Source of the DNA: Polaribacter sp.
GTDB taxonomy: Bacteria > Bacteroidota > Bacteroidia > Flavobacteriales > Flavobacteriaceae
Direction: 5' to 3'
Length of the DNA stretch: 9,199 bases
Assembly (NCBI GenBank): GCA_030731695.1
Contig: JANQTK010000151.1
Coordinates: 1-9,199, forward strand
The position numbers and the translations under genes are program-made. This document shows, piece after piece, positions 1 through 7,076 of the stretch; position 1 is the stretch's first letter; the number at the start of each line of letters is the position of its first letter. Under the pieces are notes generated by a model. The model saw nothing but the letters and a program-made list of their open reading frames with translations, did not search any database and was not told the origin of the DNA.

Positions 1-138
1 ATCAAACCTGGTTCTCAAACAGAAGAAAATCCTGACGGAGAATTGGTTCCTTTTGAGGATTTGTCAGTTTCTGGAAGAGTTGTAAATGCTTATAACGCAA
101 TACAATTGGCCGATTATTTATCTAGAAAAAAACAATAA
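1..138 (+). CDS. C-terminal end of a probable S8 (subtilisin-like) serine peptidase, partial
   Basis: An open frame enters from the left edge in frame 1 and ends at a TAA at 136-138, leaving 45 visible codons. The tail carries a stretch of the form LVPFEDLSVSG followed by VVNAYNAIQLADYLS. A Ser-Gly-Gly/Arg-x-Val-Asn-Ala-Tyr-x-Ala pattern near the C-terminus is typical of the last helix of bacterial subtilases, where it follows the catalytic Ser region, so I infer an S8 family peptidase. The catalytic Asp, His and Ser would lie outside the window and cannot be checked. It is followed after 93 nt by an M1 metallopeptidase gene on the same strand, so two peptidase genes may be neighbours. The coding call is strong; the family call is moderate, since it rests on one short motif. 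Confidence 0.55.
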   Translation: MKPGSQTEENPDGELVPFEDLSVSGRVVNAYNAIQLADYLSRKKQ

Positions 139-231
139 AAATTCAAAATTTAAAGTCCAAAATTCAATATTAAAATTAAAAAGGTTTAATGATTTAATAA
201 TCCAACAATCTAAAAATCTAAATATCAAACC
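139..231 (+). repeat. AT-rich intergenic spacer with short imperfect repeats
   Basis: The 93-nt spacer is almost entirely A and T. It holds imperfect copies of short words such as TTCAAAATTT (142-151) and TCCAAAATTC (156-165), then AATCTA repeated around 207-221. I see no TTTG / TAnnTTTG pair of the Bacteroidota promoter type on the plus strand and no GC-rich hairpin. The downstream M1 gene may therefore be read through from the upstream peptidase gene, but this is an inference. Such low-complexity spacers are common in flavobacterial genomes. Confidence 0.4.
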
Positions 232-2076
232 ATGAAAAAAACTCTTTTTGTATCACTATCAATGCTAGTGATGATTGCTTGCGCACAAACCAAAGAAACT
301 ACATACACTCAAAAAAAAGTAAAAAATAAATTTTATTGGCAGCAACATGCTGATTACACTATGGATATTGATATGAATGTAAACAACTATCAATACAAAG
401 GAATTCAAAAATTGGTGTACACCAATAATTCACCTGATGAACTCAATAAAGTGTATTATCATTTGTATTTCAATGCCTTTCAACCAGGTTCGCAAATGGA
501 TATTCGTTCATTGACCATCAAAGACCCTGACCAAAGAGTTGGAGATAGAATCAGTAAACTGAAACCAGATGAAATTGGATATATCAAGGTAAATTCTTTG
601 AAGCAAAATGGAGCTGTAGTTTCTTATGAAACTGTGGGAACCATTTTAGAAGTTACGCTCAATAAACCCATAAAATCTGGAGAATCTGTTACGTTTGACA
701 TGCTTTTTGAGGCGCAAGTGCCAATCCAAATTCGTAGATCAGGTAGAAATAATGCAGAAAATGTAGCATTATCCATGGCTCAATGGTATCCAAAAATGGC
801 AGAATACGATTTTGAAGGATGGCATACACCTCCATACATTGCAAGAGAATTTCATGGAGTTTGGGGAAATTTTGATGTAACAATTCATATTGATAAAAAA
901 TATACGATTGGTGGTACAGGCTATTTGCAAAATCCGCAAGAAGTTGGTCATGGTTATGAAGACAAATCAAAAGGCTTGAAATTACCAAAAGGCGATAAAT
1001 TGACTTGGAAATTTAAAGCACCAAGAGTGCACGATTTTATGTGGGCTGCTGATCCTGAGTATATTCACGATACGTATAAAATGGAAAATGGGATTGATTT
1101 ACACTTTTTCTACAAGAAAACGTTGGAAGAAAAATTCTTGAAAAACTGGAAAGAATTGCAACCAAAAACAGCTGAATTAATGACGTATTTTAGCACAAAT
1201 GTTGGACAATATCCCTACAAACAATATTCTGTAATTCAAGGTGGAGATGGAGGAATGGAATATGCTATGTCAACATTGATAACTGGTCAACGTAATTTTG
1301 GAAGTTTATTTGGCGTAACTGCACACGAAATGGCACACACTTGGTTTCAATTTTTATTGGCAACCAACGAAAGTTTACATCCTTGGATGGATGAAGGTTT
1401 TACATCGTATATTTCTAACAAAGCAGAAAATGAGATTTTGAAAGAAGGAAAAGAAAACCCGCATTCAGGATCCTACAGAGGTTACAGAGGAATCGTTGCT
1501 AGAGGTTATGAAGAATCACTTTCTACACATTCTGATAGATACGAAACTAATTGGGCATACAGCACAGCCAGTTACTCTAAAGGAAATATCTTTTTATCGC
1601 AATTAGAATATGTGATTGGTGCAGAAAATGTAGCAAAAGGCATCAAAAAATACTTTGCAGATTTTAGTTTTAAGCATCCAACACCCAATGATATCAAACG
1701 TTCAATGGAAAAAGTTTCAGGAATCCATTTAGATTGGTATTTAAACGAATGGGCGCAAACCACACACACCATTGATTATGGAGTAAAATCGGTAGATGGA
1801 TCCATAATCACCATAGAAAGAATTGGTCAAATGCCAATGCCTATTGATATTGAAGTTATTTATACTGATGGTAGCAAACAAGAATTTAACATTCCTATAG
1901 AAATAATGAGAGGCTCAAAGCCTACAACAGCCACAATTTTAAAAGATTGGGCTTGGGCAAATCCAATATATACTTTTGATGTGAAAAAACCAGTAAAATC
2001 AGTAATGATTGATAAAAGTGGTTTAATGGCAGATGTAAATTTGGATAACAATACTAATTTGAAGAAAACGAGATAA
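232..2076 (+). CDS. Exported M1 family zinc metallopeptidase (aminopeptidase N-like)
   Basis: This 614-residue protein is a gluzincin aminopeptidase that should remove N-terminal residues from peptides outside the cytoplasm. The zinc site is complete: HEMAH at 365-369 and the third ligand Glu388 in WMDEG, exactly 18 residues after the second His. The exopeptidase motif is GGMEY at 340-344, a variant of the usual GxMEN. Tyr448 in SYSKGN is placed like the transition-state Tyr. Residues about 30-270 form the N-terminal beta domain (with GWHTPPYIAREFHGVWG), 270-510 the catalytic domain, and 520-600 a beta-rich C-terminal segment. The N-terminus is a signal peptide. Either Cys17 (MIAC) is lipidated or signal peptidase I cuts after ACA (16-18); Met at -3 is unusual for a lipobox. 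The ATG at 232 begins the signal peptide directly, which fixes the start. A strong terminator follows the stop. Family is certain; substrate is unknown. Confidence 0.95.
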   Translation: MKKTLFVSLSMLVMIACAQTKETTYTQKKVKNKFYWQQHADYTMDIDMNVNNYQYKGIQKLVYTNNSPDELNKVYYHLYFNAFQPGSQMDIRSLTIKDPDQRVGDRISKLKPDEIGYIKVNSLKQNGAVVSYETVGTILEVTLNKPIKSGESVTFDMLFEAQVPIQIRRSGRNNAENVALSMAQWYPKMAEYDFEGWHTPPYIAREFHGVWGNFDVTIHIDKKYTIGGTGYLQNPQEVGHGYEDKSKGLKLPKGDKLTWKFKAPRVHDFMWAADPEYIHDTYKMENGIDLHFFYKKTLEEKFLKNWKELQPKTAELMTYFSTNVGQYPYKQYSVIQGGDGGMEYAMSTLITGQRNFGSLFGVTAHEMAHTWFQFLLATNESLHPWMDEGFTSYISNKAENEILKEGKENPHSGSYRGYRGIVARGYEESLSTHSDRYETNWAYSTASYSKGNIFLSQLEYVIGAENVAKGIKKYFADFSFKHPTPNDIKRSMEKVSGIHLDWYLNEWAQTTHTIDYGVKSVDGSIITIERIGQMPMPIDIEVIYTDGSKQEFNIPIEIMRGSKPTTATILKDWAWANPIYTFDVKKPVKSVMIDKSGLMADVNLDNNTNLKKTR

Positions 2077-2094
2077 ATTATTTTATTCATAACT

Positions 2095-2128
2095 AAAAAG
2101 GCGAAGTGTTTACTTCGTCTTTTTTTTT
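2095..2128 (+). terminator. Rho-independent terminator after the M1 peptidase gene
   Basis: A 12-bp stem pairs 2095-2106 (AAAAAGGCGAAG) with 2113-2124 (CTTCGTCTTTTT). All pairs are Watson-Crick except one G-U. The loop is 6 nt (TGTTTA), and the stem runs into T residues through 2128. It starts 18 nt after the M1 stop codon. This should end the upstream transcription unit and make the histidine kinase gene a separate unit. Confidence 0.85.
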
Positions 2129-2275
2129 GGAATTTAAAATAGTTAAAATCACTTTAGAATAACTAATCCAAAAAACAGATTTTTATAAAAAAAGGCATAT
2201 ATTTATGATACTTTTCATCAATCAAAAAAACGTTCTATTAAATCAAACTCTTAAAACTCCCTAAACTAACTTATT

Positions 2276-3346
2276 ATGTTCGAAACAAAAATTCAAGACT
2301 TATTAAAAGAGCACGTTGAGGAAATCATGGTCGTTACTGATAAAAACGGTGGAATTGTATGGGTGAATGATTGGTTTACAAAACTTACAAAATATACTTT
2401 TGATGAAGTAAAGGGAAAAAAACCAGGATCTTTTTTACAAGGAGAGGAAACAAGTAAAGCTACTGTAAAAAAAATGAGGGATGCTATTCAAGAAGGGAGA
2501 GGCTTTAATGTAAATATTGTAAACTACTCAAAAGAGAAGAGAAAGTATTGGTTAAATATAAGTTGTAGCCCAATCTATAATGAAAAAAATGAGATTGAAA
2601 ATTTTTTAGCAATTGAGAGAGATATTACTTCTGAATATGATCAAAACCAAAATAAGCTCAATAAATTAATAGAAGAACAACAAAAATTATCTGCAGAAAA
2701 ATCTGAATTAATTCAATTGATGTATGTTTTAGCGCACGATTTAAAAGCTCCCTTAAATAACATTGAAGGATTAGTTAATATTTCGAATATAGAGAACATA
2801 GAGTTAAAAAATATGCTTTCTTTTGAAATTACGAGATCAAAAGAATTAATCAATAAAATACTTTCAAACGACTCAAGGAGTTCTGCAAAAATTAGCCTAA
2901 AAGCGGTTAATTTTAGAATTTACAACGTTATCAATAACTTAGTAGAGATTAATAAAAATGCATGTATTGATACTAAACTAAAAGTCTCAATAAATTGTCC
3001 TGAAGATCTTACAATGCATACTGATCAGATTTTGTTTACACAAATCATTGAAAATCTATTCATCAATGCTATAAAATATTCCAGACCTTCAACAGAAATT
3101 ATCTTTAATGTTTCAGAAAATGACGAAACTATTTGTTTAGAAATTTCTAATGAGACAGACATGCTTGAAGCTTGGCAGTTAGACAATATGTTTAAACCAT
3201 TTCAAAATTTTAGTTTGCAAATTACTGAGCAATCTAGTGGTATTGGATCTTATATTGTTAAAAAATATTTAACCTTAATTGGAGGTAAAATAAAAGCTTA
3301 TAAAATTGATGACAGGGTTTATTTTCAAATCTATATTTCAAACTAA
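2276..3346 (+). CDS. Soluble PAS-domain sensor histidine kinase
   Basis: This 356-residue protein has no signal peptide or membrane segment, so it should sense a cytoplasmic cue. Residues about 10-118 form a PAS domain resembling the LOV subgroup (GKKPGSFLQGEET at 47-59, VNYSKEK at 82-88, ending AIERDIT at 112-118). The LOV photoactive Cys is replaced (PGSFLQ where LOV has NCRFLQ), so flavin photochemistry is not expected. A Gln- and Lys-rich, probably coiled-coil linker (about 119-148) leads to the H box AHDLKAPL, with phospho-acceptor His154. The ATPase domain has an N box (ENLFINA, 259-265), an F box (MFKPF) and a G2 box (SSGIGSYIVKKY). The expected DxGxG box before the F box is not visible; the region reads SNETDMLEAW instead, so ATP binding may be altered. 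No response regulator is nearby. The gene sits alone between a terminator and a convergent gene. Confidence 0.92.
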   Translation: MFETKIQDLLKEHVEEIMVVTDKNGGIVWVNDWFTKLTKYTFDEVKGKKPGSFLQGEETSKATVKKMRDAIQEGRGFNVNIVNYSKEKRKYWLNISCSPIYNEKNEIENFLAIERDITSEYDQNQNKLNKLIEEQQKLSAEKSELIQLMYVLAHDLKAPLNNIEGLVNISNIENIELKNMLSFEITRSKELINKILSNDSRSSAKISLKAVNFRIYNVINNLVEINKNACIDTKLKVSINCPEDLTMHTDQILFTQIIENLFINAIKYSRPSTEIIFNVSENDETICLEISNETDMLEAWQLDNMFKPFQNFSLQITEQSSGIGSYIVKKYLTLIGGKIKAYKIDDRVYFQIYISN

Positions 3347-3374
3347 ATCAAAAATTAATTTTTAGGATTGTTTG
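3339..3374. terminator. Weak AT-only hairpin at the convergent gene junction
   Basis: The kinase gene and the leftward operon end 28 nt apart. The gap contains a perfect 14-nt palindrome, AAAAATTAATTTTT (3350-3363). It is flanked by a CAAAC (3339-3343) / GTTTG (3370-3374) pair that could extend a broken stem. The symmetry would suit a bidirectional terminator, but the inner stem is A-T only and the outer arms are separated from it by mostly unpaired bases. This is a tentative call. Confidence 0.3.
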
Positions 3375-6300
3375 TTAAAAATCAAAACCAATGCTAAAGT
3401 TAAATCGCGAACCATCAGCTCCTGAAAATAGTCCAATACTTCCAACAAATAAATCAGCTGCATTGAAAAAAACACCTCCACCAGTTGAGGTATGTAGTTT
3501 TGAAATCGCATTAGGAACTACGGTCAATGAATTGGGTGTGCCCCAAACCATTCCGTAATCAAAACCTCCATAAAAACCGATGTTGAGTGGCAGTAAATTT
3601 GTTTTGTATTTGCGCACATTCCAACGAATATCAGTAGAATGATAAAAAGAATTTTTTCCATGAAAGCGCTCGTTTCTAAAACTACGCAAGCCTTCATTAG
3701 CGCCAATATTTGCTGCTTGATAAAACTCAAAATTTTCCCCAAAAATAAAATGCCCTTTTACTTTCGAAGCCAATACTAATTTTCCACTCGGAATTATTTT
3801 ATGTGTAATTGCCAAAGAAGTGCTATTGTAAAAAAAGTTTCTTTGATCTTTTAAATTAGCAGTAAAACCGTTTTTGGTTTCAAATTCCATCCCTAAAGTA
3901 GTAAAAGCTTTATTATCAGCATGTGAATAGAAATAACTTGATTCAAAATTCACGAATTCTTGATTTGAAAAAACGCTGTTTGATGCTGCAAATTGCGTTT
4001 CTAAAAATCTACCAGGAGTTCTTTCTACTTCAAATCGTTGAAATTGTGCACTAATTTTCATTTCTGCACCCAAATATCCACGCCATTTTAAGAAAGTTCC
4101 TACATTAAATTGCTCAATACGAACTCTATTAAAATCGTTATTTCCATCCTCTTTTGAAGCCTCAGGATTTGAAGAATTATTACCAAATCCAAAGAAATTT
4201 CTTGCAAAATTCGGACTTGTAAACTTTCCTAAAAAACCCAAATTCCAATTGCCAAAAACTTTTGCAAATTCGCCTTCATAATTCAGTTCATACCCTTGTG
4301 TAGCAAAAAAATAGTAACCTGAAATTATATGTCGTTTTGAGAACGGATTTCGAACCAAACCATTTTCTAAAAAGGTGTTTTTAACGCCTATTTTGATGCC
4401 ATCATCAGGATTAAAACCAATACTTGGAGAAACTAAATGAGCCGTGTTTTTGAGCTTTGTAAAATCATACGTATTGATGTCATAATCATCTGTAAGTTTT
4501 CTTGTAATTTTATCAGATGCAAAGGTGTTTTTGGTCGATTTATAATCAAAAACTTTGATGTTTTTTTCTGCTTTTAAATCATAAATATCATTGTTCAATC
4601 CTCCAATAATTTTGATTTTAATGCTGTTATTTCCATTGAACCCTTTTAATGTAAAGCGATCAGCATCGTCCAAACCAAACAGCCAAATTTCTTTTGTGAT
4701 GTTACGATTGTAGGTTCTTTGGTGAATAATCGCACCTTTTTCTCCGTCTTTAATGTTGTAAACTGTGATGTTTGTATCGCCATTTAAAAAGCGTTCAATT
4801 TCAAACCAATCATCATTATTTGTGCCAGTAATTACTTGAAATTCATTGAGATATTTAAAATAGCTATCTGATATATTTTGTAAGTTTTTTCTTCTTCCTT
4901 GTAATTTTCGTTTAATTTCGGAAATGGTTTCATCTTGAACTTCTTTCGGAAATTTTTTGAAAGCTTCATCAATTATTGCATCTGTAATTTGAGATTGAAT
5001 ACGCGCAACTTGTGCGTCCCACACTTTTTTTGTAGACTGATTGATAAGCGTCATGTCTAAAGGATAAGCTGAATAACTAAACCATTTAGGGTTTTTTAGT
5101 TCTTCATCATACGAACGCATTCCTTTCAAACCAGGAATAGCATTTGTTAAAAAATTGAGTAAAAATCCATCTCCAAAAATCGAGAAAGCTTGATCACGAT
5201 CTCTAGGAACAGGTTTGTAAATTACTTTTTTTCCTTCCTCAAATGCAGCCCATCTCCATTGATCTTGGTGTCTGTCCCAATCACCAATTAACATGTCAAA
5301 AAGACGCGCTCGAATATAGGTCTCTTCATCAATTGAATATTTTTTGTCTTTTGCTAAATTCTTCCGTAAATCATCTGTACTTATCAATTCATTAGAAAAT
5401 CCGAAGTTTTTTTTATCTCCATGACCTTCATCTGTTCGTTCTTCAATCATGTACAATTCATCTCCAAAATCTTCATTGAACTCTCCTAAAGTTTGTTGTT
5501 TTGGCACAAAATACAACACCGGTTTTGTGTGATAAATATCAATGGCTTCCGCTAATTTATCAATCGTAAATGGTGCATATGGATGTGATCCAGTAAAAAC
5601 ATCCATTAGCAAACTTTCGGTCAATGTTTTGTCTAATTGACCATCAACATATTGTTCTTTAAAAACAACAGCTTGTAAATATTGCACTGCATTTTTGCGC
5701 AAAGCACGCATTACATATTCTCTGCCTTTAGCATCTTTTAGTCGTAAAGATTTTGATTGATGACCTCCCCCTTTTCTGATTGGTACAAGTCCGCCATACA
5801 AAGTGTCTAAAGAAACGATGGGAGCTAAAACTTTAGTGCCAAAATATTCGCGATACCTTTCACCCCATAAAAATTTGTAGAAATTGGTTTTTGTAACCTC
5901 TTCATCTGAATATACTGAAGCTCCTTTTCCTGTTAAATTTGTCTTTGGAAATGATTTGAAAATGGGTTTCTTATCAGCCTCAAAAACAGTTGTTTCAAAC
6001 ACTATTTTTTGATCTTTCACTGCATAAAAATGTACTTTCGAGGATCCATCTTCATACACATCCAATCTTGCGAAACCATTATCGCCGTATGAAAAAATAC
6101 TTCCATTGGTGTGTTTTACTGAAGAAGTTTTAGAACCTGAACCACTTACAATTTGAGGAATATTATCTCTTACAATGTATTGCAAACTGTGTTCATGACC
6201 CGAAACAAAGAGTACTTTTTCATTTTCTTGAGCAATTGTAATAATGCGTTTTCTTAGTTCGTTATACTTTGTGTTTTGTTGGTCTGCATTGCTAATTCCT

Positions 6301-7076
6301 GTAGTTTTTCGAAGAATATTTTTTGCGGTTCCTAAAATAGGAAAAGGTTGTAAATGACTTTTAAAATCGTAATAACCACCATGTGGACCATTTGTAAACA
6401 TAGGATGATGTAAAGCAATTAGTGTCGTTTTTCCTTCCGATTTTTTGATGGCACTTTCCAATTCATCCAAAAATTTAGCTCTGGTTTTTATGTCACAATC
6501 TTCGTTCATTTTAGGATGCTTGTCCCAATTGGTAACATACCAATGTGTATCAATAATAATCAAACTGATGTGTTCATTGATGTCTACTCTTTCAATTGGA
6601 CAGCCGTTTTTTGGTAAAAATGAATTTTTTCCTAAGGCTTTTTCAACCAATTCTTGCTGTTCTTTTAAGCCGTTTAAACCACTATACCAATCATGGTTTC
6701 CCGGAATAAAATAGGCCTTACCTGGAAATTGTTTTGCAATATCTGTTTGAACTTCTAAGCGATGCTTGGCGAGTTTGTATTTTTTCTTCTTTTTTTTCTT
6801 CGGAATTCCAACTTCATAAACATTGTCTCCTAAAAAAAGGAGTGTAGCGTTTTTAGTTGCGTTTGCAATTTCTTTTTCTAGATATGCCAAAGCAACATCC
6901 TTTTTATTCATCTCAGAATTTCCAGCATCGCCAATCAAATAAAAGGAATGCACTATTTTTGATGTGTCTTTTTCTGTTTTACTTTTTTGAAATACAGATA
7001 CTTGCATTTTTTTTGTTGCACAAGAGTACAGTAACAGTAGCAGAAATATATAGGGTGTAATTTTTAATAATTTCAT
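3375..7076 (-). CDS. Lipoprotein-type purple acid phosphatase-like metallophosphoesterase fused to a kinase-like middle region and an Omp85-like outer-membrane barrel
   Basis: This is a 1233-residue envelope protein. Residues 1-19 form a signal peptide with lipobox LYSC (Cys19). Residues about 43-330 are a metallophosphoesterase with the purple acid phosphatase motif set: GDAG (49-52), GDNVY (83-87, Tyr as metal ligand), GNHD (126-129), ALHHP (221-225) and GHEH (293-296). All metal ligands appear present. A Lys7 run (93-99) lies between motifs two and three. Residues about 400-700 have a Gly-rich segment, YVMRALRK (454-461), LIGDWDRHQDQW (596-607) and PRDRDQAF (624-631), which resemble CotH/FAM20-type atypical kinase loops. 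A beta-rich linker contains GGLNNDIYDL (from 825). Residues about 880-1233 are a beta-barrel with a GLRSFRNERF motif (1129-1138), like the L6 loop of BamA/TamA, and a C-terminal Phe. The start ATG overlaps the upstream stop by 4 nt. Phosphatase and barrel calls are firm; the kinase-like call is inference and the substrate is unknown. Confidence 0.88.
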   Translation of the reverse strand: MKLLKITPYIFLLLLLYSCATKKMQVSVFQKSKTEKDTSKIVHSFYLIGDAGNSEMNKKDVALAYLEKEIANATKNATLLFLGDNVYEVGIPKKKKKKKYKLAKHRLEVQTDIAKQFPGKAYFIPGNHDWYSGLNGLKEQQELVEKALGKNSFLPKNGCPIERVDINEHISLIIIDTHWYVTNWDKHPKMNEDCDIKTRAKFLDELESAIKKSEGKTTLIALHHPMFTNGPHGGYYDFKSHLQPFPILGTAKNILRKTTGISNADQQNTKYNELRKRIITIAQENEKVLFVSGHEHSLQYIVRDNIPQIVSGSGSKTSSVKHTNGSIFSYGDNGFARLDVYEDGSSKVHFYAVKDQKIVFETTVFEADKKPIFKSFPKTNLTGKGASVYSDEEVTKTNFYKFLWGERYREYFGTKVLAPIVSLDTLYGGLVPIRKGGGHQSKSLRLKDAKGREYVMRALRKNAVQYLQAVVFKEQYVDGQLDKTLTESLLMDVFTGSHPYAPFTIDKLAEAIDIYHTKPVLYFVPKQQTLGEFNEDFGDELYMIEERTDEGHGDKKNFGFSNELISTDDLRKNLAKDKKYSIDEETYIRARLFDMLIGDWDRHQDQWRWAAFEEGKKVIYKPVPRDRDQAFSIFGDGFLLNFLTNAIPGLKGMRSYDEELKNPKWFSYSAYPLDMTLINQSTKKVWDAQVARIQSQITDAIIDEAFKKFPKEVQDETISEIKRKLQGRRKNLQNISDSYFKYLNEFQVITGTNNDDWFEIERFLNGDTNITVYNIKDGEKGAIIHQRTYNRNITKEIWLFGLDDADRFTLKGFNGNNSIKIKIIGGLNNDIYDLKAEKNIKVFDYKSTKNTFASDKITRKLTDDYDINTYDFTKLKNTAHLVSPSIGFNPDDGIKIGVKNTFLENGLVRNPFSKRHIISGYYFFATQGYELNYEGEFAKVFGNWNLGFLGKFTSPNFARNFFGFGNNSSNPEASKEDGNNDFNRVRIEQFNVGTFLKWRGYLGAEMKISAQFQRFEVERTPGRFLETQFAASNSVFSNQEFVNFESSYFYSHADNKAFTTLGMEFETKNGFTANLKDQRNFFYNSTSLAITHKIIPSGKLVLASKVKGHFIFGENFEFYQAANIGANEGLRSFRNERFHGKNSFYHSTDIRWNVRKYKTNLLPLNIGFYGGFDYGMVWGTPNSLTVVPNAISKLHTSTGGGVFFNAADLFVGSIGLFSGADGSRFNFSIGFDF

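Noticed and set aside
689..988. Minus-strand open frames opposite the M1 peptidase (also 1572-1772 and 1860-2090)
   Set aside because: No family-like motifs, and fully explained as shadows of the conserved plus-strand gene.
2185..2216. Possible Bacteroidota promoter before the histidine kinase gene
   Set aside because: TACTTTTC at 2209-2216 is close to the -7 consensus TAnnTTTG but lacks the final G, and there is no TTTG at the right distance upstream, only T-rich sequence near 2180-2185. Too weak to list.
2276..2640. A blue-light photoreceptor kinase
   Set aside because: The PAS domain is LOV-like in outline but lacks the adduct-forming Cys and the flavin-contacting Gln.
6445..7060. Plus-strand open frames opposite the phosphatase domain (6445-6714 and 6857-7060)
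   Set aside because: They lie antisense to a strongly conserved catalytic domain, have no recognisable motifs and show the composition expected of a shadow frame.
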